A model generated the notes under the pieces. The model was not told the DNA's origin, made no database searches, and worked only from the letters and a program-made list of their open reading frames with translations. A stretch of DNA of 64,000 nt, taken from NCBI RefSeq assembly GCF_011604685.1, contig NZ_CP050063.1, forward strand, positions 5,044,501 through 5,108,500. Reading direction: 5' to 3'. This document shows positions 1-9,817 of the stretch, piece after piece. Made by a program: the position numbers and the translations under genes. Source of the stretch: Spirosoma aureum. Lineage in GTDB: Bacteria > Bacteroidota > Bacteroidia > Cytophagales > Spirosomataceae. Numbering within the stretch: position 1 is the stretch's first letter; every line of letters starts with the position of its first letter.

Positions 1-1173
1 GCCCCCTGGTTTTACGATTTACCCGCGACGCATGACCGAAACGGCAATCCACTCGCCGAACCCAATGCGGGTATTCCCCAGTACATGCATTACAGCACGC
101 TGGACGAACCCTACCAGGGCAGCTCGCTGACTGCGCCCCTGGGTGAAAATTCCGTACTGGCCACGCTGGTTAAAACGGGCAAAGCGCATTTTGGGGTAGG
201 GCGGTACCTCCAGCATACGATGGATGGCCAGACCTATTTCCAGAAAAATGGCAGTGCTTTTGTGCTGGATGGCGATGGCAATCCCCTCTGGCGAACCGAC
301 GAACGGACAACGACCATCACCGGCCAGTCGTGCACGATCTATATCGACGATTACTTCATGAGCATGATGAAGCTCTACGGCATCGTAGCGCAGTTCTGCT
401 CCAATATGGACTATATGGCCGGGGGTAAACGGTTGCCCCTCTCCACCGATCGGCAACCGGGCTGGGAGGCCATGCGTGGGCAGGTGTCCCAGTTTCGTCT
501 TGATGGCGAAGGCGAATCCGGTTCACCTCGACCGGACGCTCCGGCTCTCAACGAGCGGCCTTTGTCTCCCGATATGGTTGAAGGGTATGCGCTATTGATG
601 TATCTGTTCGCGGAGTATTTACGGGGCTGGATGCGCTCCCAGCAACCTCAGGATTTAGGGGAGGACAATGATTATGGCTCGAAGGCAAGGGCATCCGCCG
701 AAATCTATGCGAAAGGCTTTCAGCGGGGGGCTAACCTCAACTGGATACACGACACGTCCTGGCAATTACTCCAGCCTAAATTCTGGATCTTCAAACAGGG
801 CATCAATGGCCCGGCTGACCCCGATGAGCACTTTGCCCGTAAACCCATCATTCTGGGCGGTCTGGCCGAAAAAGACGGGCATCCGGCCATGTGGCTGTTC
901 GCCTGGTGGCCCTGTCAGGATGTGGACCGGGTGACGGACGTCAAGATCTGGATCAATAAGGGCAATGGCCCTGTCACGGGTACGTATGTGGCCCGGATGG
1001 CAGGGCGTAAGCCTTTTCTGGATTACTGGCAACTACCCGACGCAGCCGCTGGCGCAACGCCGAAGGACGTCTACAATCAATTTCCAAGCCTGACCGATCA
1101 GCTGATTACGCAGCGTATGGACTACCGTACGGCGAAAATTACCAATCACCCAACACCCCCACCGGCAGCATAA
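1..1173 (+). CDS. Prophage tail-region protein of unknown function, 5' end cut by window
   Basis: The reading frame is open from base 1, so the gene starts upstream and at least 390 residues are present. The first in-frame ATG, at 85, is probably internal. I do not recognise a family. The protein is rich in Trp, Tyr and Gly, has no signal peptide or membrane segment in the visible part, and ends in a Pro-rich tail. It stops one base before the next gene (TAA-C-ATG), so the two are almost certainly co-transcribed and coupled. Its place before the large fibre-like gene suggests a virion or tail protein, but that rests on context alone. Confidence 0.7.
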   Translation, partial: APWFYDLPATHDRNGNPLAEPNAGIPQYMHYSTLDEPYQGSSLTAPLGENSVLATLVKTGKAHFGVGRYLQHTMDGQTYFQKNGSAFVLDGDGNPLWRTDERTTTITGQSCTIYIDDYFMSMMKLYGIVAQFCSNMDYMAGGKRLPLSTDRQPGWEAMRGQVSQFRLDGEGESGSPRPDAPALNERPLSPDMVEGYALLMYLFAEYLRGWMRSQQPQDLGEDNDYGSKARASAEIYAKGFQRGANLNWIHDTSWQLLQPKFWIFKQGINGPADPDEHFARKPIILGGLAEKDGHPAMWLFAWWPCQDVDRVTDVKIWINKGNGPVTGTYVARMAGRKPFLDYWQLPDAAAGATPKDVYNQFPSLTDQLITQRMDYRTAKITNHPTPPPAA

Positions 1174-1174
1174 C

Positions 1175-3535
1175 ATGGCAACCGAACACTTAATCGTCGA
1201 GTCCTTCTCGTCTGGCGCGAATGCCTATCAGATCACCGTCGAGCGGGATCTGACTAAATTCCCCCGAACAATAAAAGGGAATGAAGCCTTTGAAAAGGCC
1301 GTGCGGGGCGGCGGTTTCCCCTGTACGGTGGTCGGCACGGGTTGCGTGATTCCCAAGGGAACCCGCCTGACACTGATTCCACCGGATTGTTCCAGTAATC
1401 CAAATCCAACGCCAGTCACTTACTCCTGGGGCTATTTTGGCGGCAACAGCTTCAATTTCGTGCCCATTATTCCAAGCAGTGAATGGACGCATGGATCAGG
1501 CATGGCGGCCTCGAGTCTGGACAAGGATTTTGCTCACCGGCTGGAAGCAAAAATCAAAACCCGGTATCCGGCTTTTCAGGCATACGTTACCTCCCAGCTG
1601 TCTCCCTTCGAGACCGAATACCTGACCGATGACTACAATTATGCAGCCCGGATCACGGGCGATCTGAATACAAATTTCAGCAATAGCCCACCAGCCTTCG
1701 ATCTGATCGATCTCTCGATCGGGGAGAATATCGACGACGGCACATTCAATAAAACCAAATTCTTTGCGGAGCTTGATCAGCTCATTGCCACCATTCCCAA
1801 AGCAGCCACCTACACGGTGATGCTGCGGAGTTCATTCTGGGGTGGGCATACCGTCTCCAGTGCAGCCCTGCAGGAATACGCGACTCTGCATAATTACCTG
1901 TTCGTTGACTTTTCCGACCGGGTGGATTATCCGGCCTATCAGTCGGATTACGACGATGCCGGCATTGCCCGGCACTGGAATGACGATGGCCATGAGTTGA
2001 TCGCTGAACGCAAGGCGAGCAAACTCGGCATTACCACCGGCTCATCGGCCAGCAGTGATTTCGTCTCGCAGACGGATGAGGGCTGGTCGAAAACCGACGA
2101 TAACCTCAAGCTCAAATACATCGAAAACGATCTGATCAAGGTCGGCTTCCTGCGCGATACGGGGGCTGTAATCGGTTATGCCGCGTTTAAATCGACCAAT
2201 CGAAATCTGGTTAACGACTACCAGGTCGATAATGCGTTGCCTGGCGATCCGCGTCACGGCACCGTCTTTGGCGATAAGGGTCGGCAGTGGATGTGGAAAG
2301 GGTCGCTCTACTGGACACCGGGTTCGGGCTGGCAGGTGGTCCCCGGCAAGAATACGAACCAATATGGCTTCGATACCGGTGGCAACGTTGTCGAGGGAGG
2401 TAGCCTGGGACCGTTTTACGATGAATCCGAAGTGCTGGCAAGCCGAATCTACAATCACCCCAAGTATGGCCAGATGTTTTACTCAAAGATCCGCCCCAGA
2501 GTCTGGGCTGTTCCGGATGAATACGTCGATATCGTCGAGGAGGGCTGGGCCTGGCTACAGGGGACCAGCATTGCTTATTTCTCCCGCCAGATCATCGGGC
2601 CGGGCATTACCAATCCGCAGATGATCTATCAGGCCCGGGCGCAGGAGCTGCCCTGTCTGTATTCTCTGGCGCCGTTCACCTACGTTCGTATGGCCGATGC
2701 CAATTCCGCTCCGTGGACCAATTCGTACGTGGATCGGTTCAAATCCGATTTTTCGGATAACCAAAACTTCACCAAAGCCTACATGACGCCCGAATGCCTG
2801 GTCACCCACGGAGAAGGGCCGGACAGTGTGACCGTAGGCTTGTATACACCGGGCATTGATCGGGGGGATGGGGTTCGGGTTGGCCTGAATTCGCGCTTTA
2901 ATACGGGCCAGTTTGTGGGCGTGTTTGGCGAATGGGATGACAATGCCTCCAGCTACGTCAATGCGAACCCGCTGGTCAATTACGACAATCCGGGCACCTA
3001 CGAAAATGCGGGCTACATCGTCCTGGGCACCTCGTTTTCCGACGTCCGTAGTAAAGTCAACGCCCTGCCCCGACCTGACCAGAGCTTCGATTTTGATTTT
3101 ACGACCGACAACCACCGCTGGTGGAACTTCGATTGCCGGATGATCAAGGAGAATGGCCTGTGGAAAGTCTACATCGGGGACGTTAAAACCGATAACAACG
3201 TCACCTCCGCAAACGGCATTTTTGCCGCTCCCTATGGAGCCTGGGAGGCCTCAGGTATCCAGACCATCGAGTTTGATATGGCCGTAACGGGTATCACGGC
3301 GCTCTGGCTGGAGTGGTACAAGCCTGGCGAAGAAAACGACCAGAGCAAAGTTCACCGCAAAGCCTTCACCGGCCTGATCGGGGATGGTGTTCGGCGGACG
3401 TACTCGATCAGCACCGCCGATCCCAACTGGAACGGGATTGTTACCAGCGTGGGGCTACGGGCCACCAAAGTCAACGAAGGTCTGCCCATCACCAACGGGG
3501 GCCATTTAATTCCGTACCGATTCCGTAAAGTGTAA
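1175..3535 (+). CDS. Large tail or fibre-like protein with an SGNH/GDSL-hydrolase-like region
   Basis: A 786-aa protein. Residues about 80-285 resemble an SGNH/GDSL hydrolase. A block-I-like GGNSF carries the possible nucleophile Ser92. A block-III-like SIGEN carries Gly183 and Asn185. A HWNDDGH segment near residues 268-273 resembles the terminal Asp/His block of SGNH esterases. Because block I reads GNS rather than GDS and spacing was judged by eye, enzymatic activity is an inference. The remaining 500 residues are Gly-, Tyr- and Trp-rich and fit a beta-rich fibre or receptor-binding part. It begins one base after the preceding gene and lies upstream of the other tail genes. A plausible role is an adsorption protein that de-esterifies surface glycans. 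Confidence 0.6.
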   Translation: MATEHLIVESFSSGANAYQITVERDLTKFPRTIKGNEAFEKAVRGGGFPCTVVGTGCVIPKGTRLTLIPPDCSSNPNPTPVTYSWGYFGGNSFNFVPIIPSSEWTHGSGMAASSLDKDFAHRLEAKIKTRYPAFQAYVTSQLSPFETEYLTDDYNYAARITGDLNTNFSNSPPAFDLIDLSIGENIDDGTFNKTKFFAELDQLIATIPKAATYTVMLRSSFWGGHTVSSAALQEYATLHNYLFVDFSDRVDYPAYQSDYDDAGIARHWNDDGHELIAERKASKLGITTGSSASSDFVSQTDEGWSKTDDNLKLKYIENDLIKVGFLRDTGAVIGYAAFKSTNRNLVNDYQVDNALPGDPRHGTVFGDKGRQWMWKGSLYWTPGSGWQVVPGKNTNQYGFDTGGNVVEGGSLGPFYDESEVLASRIYNHPKYGQMFYSKIRPRVWAVPDEYVDIVEEGWAWLQGTSIAYFSRQIIGPGITNPQMIYQARAQELPCLYSLAPFTYVRMADANSAPWTNSYVDRFKSDFSDNQNFTKAYMTPECLVTHGEGPDSVTVGLYTPGIDRGDGVRVGLNSRFNTGQFVGVFGEWDDNASSYVNANPLVNYDNPGTYENAGYIVLGTSFSDVRSKVNALPRPDQSFDFDFTTDNHRWWNFDCRMIKENGLWKVYIGDVKTDNNVTSANGIFAAPYGAWEASGIQTIEFDMAVTGITALWLEWYKPGEENDQSKVHRKAFTGLIGDGVRRTYSISTADPNWNGIVTSVGLRATKVNEGLPITNGGHLIPYRFRKV

Positions 3536-3537
3536 GT

Positions 3538-3624
3538 ATGAAAAAACTGCTCATTCTGTGGCTGGTGTCGGTATCGGCACTGGCCCAGACGCCCAACCGC
3601 ACCATGAACCTAACGGAATTATGA
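3538..3624 (+). CDS. 28-aa signal-peptide-like micro-ORF coupled to the next tail gene
   Basis: An ATG two bases after the previous stop opens a 28-codon frame. It starts MKKLLILWLVSVSALAQ, a textbook Sec signal peptide with an ALA|Q cleavage site, and leaves only about 11 residues after cleavage. Its TGA overlaps the ATG of the next gene in an ATGA at 3621-3624. It could be a translational-coupling leader, a small membrane-active phage peptide, or the remnant of a longer exported protein. The overlap supports its being translated. No family is recognisable. Confidence 0.45.
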   Translation: MKKLLILWLVSVSALAQTPNRTMNLTEL

Positions 3625-5711
3625 TCGCCATCACCAACGAAGCCGGTGAAACGCTCCAGCTCTTCGCCGATCAGAACCTAATCACCGAGCAGGCTGTCGC
3701 CTGGCTGACCGACGATGAGCTGCCGGCCGAGATTTCCTATCCGATCGATGCGCCGTTAAACGATGCCAACAAGAAGTTCGTCGGCTATGGCTACCGGGTC
3801 GATGCGGCTCTGCCTCGTCAAAACTTACCCGTCAGCGTACAGCTGGAGGGCGTTTTGTACCGTCGCTGTGTGTTTTCCTTTAAAGTTCAGAATGGAAATT
3901 TAAACGGGTATTTGAAGATCGACAGTGCTGAGGTGTATGATAAACTTAGAAAACTCTCCTTACTGGAGGCCTTTCCGGATGTCATACGGTTAGGAACGGG
4001 TATTATCGATGCAGTGGGTAACGTGACGCCGATCCTGGCCGATCGAATGAAAGCCATTGCGGCTATGCCCCCCGGTCAGTTTCCGCTCACGTTCTTTCCC
4101 ATTCGAAACGAGACATTTTATGAGGATAGCCTGACGGCGGAAACGCTACCCGGTTTTACCCGCCAAACTTATGTGAATGTCTGGCAACGACTTCCCACCG
4201 GTCAGCCAGGTTTTCACCAGGATGGCGGCTTTGTGCCGAATGAAAAAGGGTTCACAGTTGTACCGCAATTTTATTTATCGTGGGTGCTGGAGCGCATTAT
4301 GGCCCTGGCCGGTTACAGGATTGAGTCAAGCTGGCTGGCCAGTGATGAAGTGCAGCGCCTGGTGATTGTCAACCAGACCGCTATTAACTCGAAAATTGGC
4401 CCAATCTTTTCCGACCCGACTGGGATTCTACACGGCCACCGGGTGACGGCCGGTATGCACCTGCCCGATATGAGTGTATCGGATTTTCTGAAAGCCATTA
4501 AAGGAAGGTTTGGCCTGGTCTTCGGTTTCAATGCCAATACCCGCACCTGCTACATGGAGCGGTTTTTAGATGTGGTTCGAGCAGGAGCAGCCATCGATCT
4601 GACTGACTACCAATCAGGCAGCTATGATATTGATTCGCCGGAACAAAAAGGATTCTCGGTTGAAGAGTTTATCGATGAGGGTGACGATCTGTTTAAGGAT
4701 CAAAAAGGCCATGTCATTCGCCCTGCTCCTTATGTGACAGGTAAAGGTGGCCAGCCGATTAGTCTGAAAGTCGGCACCTGCCAGATGATTATTGAACCCT
4801 CACCTTTATCGCCAACGGGTCAAACCGCGCAGTGGCAGGTTCCGACCATGCGTCAGGCAGGTAACACGCTTGATCCAACCTACAAAGTCTCGCAACGCTA
4901 CCTCAACGACCAGGGCAAACGACAAAACGATATCGGGCTAAAACTGCTCTCCTATCGGGGTATGACGCAGGACAGCGCTGGCCATCTTTACCCATTTGCA
5001 ACCAATGACGTGCGTGATGGTCGTCAAATCATCACCGGATCGCAGGCCCTGACGATATCGGGCCGGTATGGAGCCTGGCGGCAATTTTTACGGGCCTACT
5101 ATTATTTCCGGGATAACACCCAGAAAGTGTCGGTACCGCTCTTATTGCCGGTAGCCGTGCTCGCCCAGCTGCAGCTGCACCGGGCCGTAGCACTCTGTCT
5201 GGAGGATCAGATCCGTCGGATTTACCTAATATCGAAATTACAGGCGGATTCACCGGGTCTGGCGGGAAAATCAATGGTTCGTCTCGAAGTGCTTAGTTTG
5301 CCATCCGGTATCGATCAGGCAGCTGATGTCGATGATCCGATCGTGTGGGTGGAGTGGGTGGCCAGCGCTGAAACGCGAACCGGTTCCATCGGCAATGAAA
5401 CGACGGTGAAAACTTACTCGGTGAAATTCTGGGCCGATCAGGCCAAGACGACACCAGCTGTTGTCAGTAATCTGGATTTGACCCTTCGCCGGAAACGGTA
5501 TGTCGGCTATGATGCCCTGACGAGTCTGTTCCGGGAGGTGTATGATGAAGGACAGCTTCACTACACCGCGAATGGCACAACGCAAGTCCTGGAAACCAAT
5601 TACATCATCATGCAGGTCCGACCCGTGATCAGCGACACTGGTGATAAACCCAATTCCCTGCGCCAAACGCTTCAACTCGACCCCGGCGAAGGCTATAATC
5701 TACTGACATGA
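3621..5711 (+). CDS. Large prophage tail/baseplate-region protein of unknown fold
   Basis: A 696-aa protein if started at the ATG at 3621. That start is preferred over one at 3558 because it forms an ATGA overlap with the preceding 28-codon ORF and removes an N-terminal extension with no family character. There is no signal peptide or membrane helix, and the composition is mixed alpha/beta. It overlaps the next gene by ATGA (5708-5711) and sits two genes before the tape-measure gene, so a tail or baseplate role is likely. No named family is recognised. Confidence 0.65.
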   Translation: MIAITNEAGETLQLFADQNLITEQAVAWLTDDELPAEISYPIDAPLNDANKKFVGYGYRVDAALPRQNLPVSVQLEGVLYRRCVFSFKVQNGNLNGYLKIDSAEVYDKLRKLSLLEAFPDVIRLGTGIIDAVGNVTPILADRMKAIAAMPPGQFPLTFFPIRNETFYEDSLTAETLPGFTRQTYVNVWQRLPTGQPGFHQDGGFVPNEKGFTVVPQFYLSWVLERIMALAGYRIESSWLASDEVQRLVIVNQTAINSKIGPIFSDPTGILHGHRVTAGMHLPDMSVSDFLKAIKGRFGLVFGFNANTRTCYMERFLDVVRAGAAIDLTDYQSGSYDIDSPEQKGFSVEEFIDEGDDLFKDQKGHVIRPAPYVTGKGGQPISLKVGTCQMIIEPSPLSPTGQTAQWQVPTMRQAGNTLDPTYKVSQRYLNDQGKRQNDIGLKLLSYRGMTQDSAGHLYPFATNDVRDGRQIITGSQALTISGRYGAWRQFLRAYYYFRDNTQKVSVPLLLPVAVLAQLQLHRAVALCLEDQIRRIYLISKLQADSPGLAGKSMVRLEVLSLPSGIDQAADVDDPIVWVEWVASAETRTGSIGNETTVKTYSVKFWADQAKTTPAVVSNLDLTLRRKRYVGYDALTSLFREVYDEGQLHYTANGTTQVLETNYIIMQVRPVISDTGDKPNSLRQTLQLDPGEGYNLLT

Positions 5712-6187
5712 CCGGTCTGGACACTTCTAATCTGGATATTAATCAGCGCATCAACCTGAGAGGATTGGTACAGGCCTGGCTGGCTATCTCGGAAGAGCGC
5801 TTTCAGGAAGATCTGGATAAAAAACTTTACAACAAGCCCCGCAGCAGAAAACGGAAAAAGTTGTATCGAACCGGAAATCTGCGAAACAACTGGCGTAAAA
5901 GTATAAACGGGTCGGGTGATGATGTCCGATCGGCACAACTTAGCTTTTTACTGTATGGGCGATTCGTCGATATGGGTGTTGGACCGGGACTGAATTACGC
6001 ACTGGCGAAATACCAGGGTGTTCGAAAGAATGGAGAAAAACCCAGCCGCAGGCCGGTTCGCTGGTATAGTAAACGAAAAGGTTACGAAACGCACCGGCTC
6101 CGTGAATTACTGGTCAAATACCACATTGACATTCCCCTCGAAATGCTGGAGAATGCCTTAACCACCAAGGTCGAACTAACGGCCTGA
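5708..6187 (+). CDS. Small basic prophage protein, probably tail/virion assembly
   Basis: A 159-aa, strongly basic protein with a Lys/Arg cluster near residues 48-60 and a central segment containing GRFVDMGVGPG. It overlaps the upstream gene by ATGA and lies 49 bases before the tape-measure start. Size, charge and position resemble minor virion or head-tail joining proteins of the gp10/virion-morphogenesis type, but the resemblance is only general. I cannot assign a family. Confidence 0.6.
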   Translation: MTGLDTSNLDINQRINLRGLVQAWLAISEERFQEDLDKKLYNKPRSRKRKKLYRTGNLRNNWRKSINGSGDDVRSAQLSFLLYGRFVDMGVGPGLNYALAKYQGVRKNGEKPSRRPVRWYSKRKGYETHRLRELLVKYHIDIPLEMLENALTTKVELTA

Positions 6188-6236
6188 CACCACACTTAAC
6201 TAGCCTGGCTCACTGGAACGATTAACCAACACTCCA

Positions 6237-9200
6237 GTGGCTAAAACCCAAACCGAGCGCGCCGTCATTGATTTAGTGATCAATGGTCAGCAAGCCAAAA
6301 CGACGCTGAAAGAAGTCAGCCTGGCCGTCACCAAAACGCGCAGCGAGCTGAATAAAATGAAGGAGGCCGACAATCCGGAGGCCTACCGGGCGAAACTCGC
6401 CGAAATGCACAAGCTGGTTTCAGCCCAACGGGACATGACGGCCCGGATCAACGATTCGACAACGGCCTGGGGACGATTCAAAAAAGAGATGGCTACCGTT
6501 GCCGTTGGCGTCGTAGGAGGCAATGTGATCACCTTCGCTCTCCAGCAGTTAGCCGCTCTGATTCCAGGTACGATCGATCGGACCATGAAGCTCAAGGATG
6601 CCTTTGCCGATATTGAAAAAGCAACGGGTCTAAGTGCAGAAGGGGTTCAGAAACTCAACAAGGAACTTAAAAACATCGATACGCGCACCAGCAACAAGGA
6701 ACTGCGCGATATCGCCGTCGCCGGCGGTCAGTTGGGTGTGGCCAATGATGAGCTGGTGGACTTTGTTAAAAATGTCGATAAAGCCGTCGTTGCCCTGGGG
6801 GATGAATTTACGGGTGGTGTTGACCAGGTGGCCAAGGAGATTGGCGGCATCGCCAAACTCTTCGACGAAACCCGGAGCCAGGCGATTGGTACCAGCATCA
6901 ACAGCATCGGCTCAGCGCTCAACGAACTGGGTGCCGCTGGGGCGGCTACCTCGCCGGTCGTAGCCGAGTTTACCACCCGCATGGGTCAGCTGGGCAACCT
7001 GGCTCCCAAACTGCATGAAACACTGGGTTTGGGAGCCGCCCTGCAGGAACTGGGTTTGACGGCCGAGATTGCCGCCAGTGGTTTGTCAGGATTGATGTTA
7101 ACTGCGGCTAATAAATCCGATCTGTTCGCTCAGCATCTGGGCATGAGCAAAAAAGCGCTGGAGCAACTCATCAATACGGATCCCAATAAATTCCTGATGA
7201 TGCTGGCCCAAAGCTTTCAGGGCCTCAGCTCTACGCAGGTCGCACAGCGGTTAAAAGAGCTAAAAGTGGAGTCCCAGGAATCGATCAAGGTGATGAGCCT
7301 ATTGGCGGATCAGACTGACTTCGTTGCCGAAAAACAGCAGTTAGCTAATAAAGCGATGATTGAGGGGACTTCCCTCACGTCTGAATTCGACAAGAAAAAT
7401 CACCAGCTGGCTCGTGATCTGAAGGAATTAAACGAATGGTTTAATAGCCTGCTCACCAGCGAAGGGCTACAGAATTTTCTGGTATCAGCGACCCACAATG
7501 CCGTCGAGTTTATTCGGGTATTGCCCCAGGTAGGAAAATGGCTCTCCAGTAATAAAGATCTGCTTTACCTATTAGCCGCTGCTACCGTCGTCTACTATGG
7601 CAATCTGATCAAAGCCACCGCAGCTGCGATTGCTAATACAACCGCTGAACTGGCCCGTAAGGCTGCCTATGAAATAGGCTTTCGTTGGCTGGTTATTTCG
7701 GAAGCAGCCACGAAAGCCTATGCCTTTACCACGGCCGTACTGACGGGTCAGATTTCCCTTCAGACAGCTGCGGTCACACTAGCACGGGGAGCCTGGTCGG
7801 CTCTATCAGCCATTATGCTGGCCAACCCGATCGGCGTTATTGTCGCCGGCATGGCTGCCCTGGCTTATGCGGTCAAACTGTATTCTGATAATACAGAAAC
7901 GGCCATTCGGCTGGAGCGAGAGAAAGTTCGTCTTCAACGCGATATGCAGGTATTAACTGAACTGCAAAGCAAGACGCTGGCCACGCTCAACGAGCAGCTT
8001 CAGGATTACACGGAAATGACCAGTGCCGAACGGGCTGAGTACGTCAAAAATGTAGCCGTGGCCCGGCTCGATCTGGAGAGTCGGCTGGCCCGGATGAAGG
8101 CACGCGAGAAAGAAATGGAAATGCTGGCAGCCGAACCAACCCTTTGGCAGCAACTGTGGATTGCTATCAAGTCAGGAGGAGATCCGGCTAAAATGGCTCA
8201 GAATGTCACTCAGCAGGTAGCCGACAACATGCGGGGTGTCCGGGAGCAGTTTGCGGCAGGAATCACCGCCGTCGAGGGCCAGCTGAAACAGTACGATTCG
8301 ATCTTCAAACAGATCGAACGTTACGAAAAACCGACCAAAACGGGCGGGGGAAAACTCCGTACCATCACGGATCCGGAAGATGCGAAAAGTAAAACCGATA
8401 AAAAGAAAGCGGAAGCCAGGCGTCAGGAAGATGAACTGGAAGGGATGCTGTCTGATGCCCGCGAGCGGACCATGCGGGGAGAGCGCTCCCAGTACGAAAA
8501 CGAAGTCGCAGCGTTTGCCGATAAATACAGTAAAATGTACACGCTGGCCAAGGACAACGAGGCTAAAATTAATGAAATCCGAATCCTGAGCCTGGCTGAA
8601 TGGGCTGAGATCGAAAAGCGATTCTACGAGAAGCAGGATGAAGATGCCCGTAAACAGCAGGAAAAGGACAATAAGATTGGCTTTGAGGCTGCGTTGAATG
8701 AGGCCGATCAAACGCATTCGGACACCATTGGGAGCATCGAGCGAACGCAGGCCAAAGCGCCGGCCGCCATCGGTGATGCCGAGGTGCAGATGCAGAAGCT
8801 CCAGGCTGATCAGGTTTATCTGACGCAGAAACTTTTACTCGAGCAAACTTTTGCCCAGCAATCCGCCGACACCCAGCGACAGCTGACTGAAAACTGGAAT
8901 GAGCAGGTAAAACTTCGGGCGACCACGGAGCACCAGTATGCCGAGCAGATGAAGCAGGCCGAATGGGCGCTTCAGGATGCCAAACGTGCCGCCATGCAGC
9001 AGGGACTGGAGGTGCTGATGGGCTTTTTAGGAAAAGGTACGATTGCCTATAAAGCGGCTTTGATTGCTCAGAAAGCCTTCGCCATCGCCCAGGTTGTTGT
9101 CGATCTGAATCGGGAGATTGCCCAGATTTATGCAAACCCTGCCTGGTCGCTGATGCCAGACGGTGGACTCGCCATAAAAACAGTTAATGCGACGGCCGCT

Positions 9201-9707
9201 AAAGTTCGGGCTGGTATCAGCATCGCCTCGATTGTGGGGACTACGATTGGTGAACTGGCCGCCAAAGCGGACGGTGGTTTTACGGGCATGCGGGAATTAT
9301 ATCCGGGTGCTGGTGGACCCAGCGGCTTTACCAATGGGCCAACGCTGTTTAACATGGGCCGTCGATCGTACATTGCTGGCGAAGCCGGCCGGGAGTTTGT
9401 CATTTCGAACCGCGCTCTACAAAATCCAGTCGTCGCCGATTTTGCCCGCATGATGGATGTAGCCCAGCGAACGGGTAATTACTCGCAATTGATGGCAGAG
9501 GCTCAGGCCAGTACCTCAGCAACGTCGGCTCCATCGAGCAGCAATTCGGGCAGCAATGATGATTTGCTGATGCTGCTCCTTCAGGAACAGCGCCTGACGC
9601 GCAGTTCCCTGGAGAAGAAAAACAGCCAGAACGTTGCCTTGAACTACCGCTTGTTTGAGCAGTATCGGGATAATCTGGAAGAAGCCCGGATCGATAATAA
9701 ATTGTAA
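6237..9707 (+). CDS. Phage tail tape measure protein
   Basis: An 1156-aa protein with a GTG start (GTG-GCT-AAA). The N-terminal 120 residues are charged and helical. Residues about 120-400 resemble the tail-tape-measure core, with LKDAFADIEKATGLS and a Gly/Ala-rich IAVAGGQLG segment. Hydrophobic stretches lie near residues 85-112, 440-460 and 520-550. Long coiled coils occupy about 560-960. The C-terminal GEAGREFVIS motif near residue 1050 resembles the conserved Gly-Glu-x-Gly segment often seen at tape-measure C-termini. Length sets tail length, and about 1150 residues would fit a long flexible or contractile tail (inference). A strong terminator follows directly. Confidence 0.9.
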   Translation: MAKTQTERAVIDLVINGQQAKTTLKEVSLAVTKTRSELNKMKEADNPEAYRAKLAEMHKLVSAQRDMTARINDSTTAWGRFKKEMATVAVGVVGGNVITFALQQLAALIPGTIDRTMKLKDAFADIEKATGLSAEGVQKLNKELKNIDTRTSNKELRDIAVAGGQLGVANDELVDFVKNVDKAVVALGDEFTGGVDQVAKEIGGIAKLFDETRSQAIGTSINSIGSALNELGAAGAATSPVVAEFTTRMGQLGNLAPKLHETLGLGAALQELGLTAEIAASGLSGLMLTAANKSDLFAQHLGMSKKALEQLINTDPNKFLMMLAQSFQGLSSTQVAQRLKELKVESQESIKVMSLLADQTDFVAEKQQLANKAMIEGTSLTSEFDKKNHQLARDLKELNEWFNSLLTSEGLQNFLVSATHNAVEFIRVLPQVGKWLSSNKDLLYLLAAATVVYYGNLIKATAAAIANTTAELARKAAYEIGFRWLVISEAATKAYAFTTAVLTGQISLQTAAVTLARGAWSALSAIMLANPIGVIVAGMAALAYAVKLYSDNTETAIRLEREKVRLQRDMQVLTELQSKTLATLNEQLQDYTEMTSAERAEYVKNVAVARLDLESRLARMKAREKEMEMLAAEPTLWQQLWIAIKSGGDPAKMAQNVTQQVADNMRGVREQFAAGITAVEGQLKQYDSIFKQIERYEKPTKTGGGKLRTITDPEDAKSKTDKKKAEARRQEDELEGMLSDARERTMRGERSQYENEVAAFADKYSKMYTLAKDNEAKINEIRILSLAEWAEIEKRFYEKQDEDARKQQEKDNKIGFEAALNEADQTHSDTIGSIERTQAKAPAAIGDAEVQMQKLQADQVYLTQKLLLEQTFAQQSADTQRQLTENWNEQVKLRATTEHQYAEQMKQAEWALQDAKRAAMQQGLEVLMGFLGKGTIAYKAALIAQKAFAIAQVVVDLNREIAQIYANPAWSLMPDGGLAIKTVNATAAKVRAGISIASIVGTTIGELAAKADGGFTGMRELYPGAGGPSGFTNGPTLFNMGRRSYIAGEAGREFVISNRALQNPVVADFARMMDVAQRTGNYSQLMAEAQASTSATSAPSSSNSGSNDDLLMLLLQEQRLTRSSLEKKNSQNVALNYRLFEQYRDNLEEARIDNKL

Positions 9708-9711
9708 GTAA

Positions 9712-9742
9712 AAAAGCCTGACCGTAAAAGTCAGGCTTTTTT
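9712..9742 (+). terminator. Intrinsic terminator after the tape-measure gene
   Basis: An 11-base stem AAAAGCCTGAC / GTCAGGCTTTT with a short loop, followed by a T run, begins five bases after the tape-measure stop. It marks the right end of the tail transcription unit. Confidence 0.9.
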
Positions 9743-9817
9743 GCCTTTCACTAAAGTTGGTTTATCACTATTCATCTAATTGGTAACTTGCCAGACTTAT
9801 CCATATAATTAATCCCT

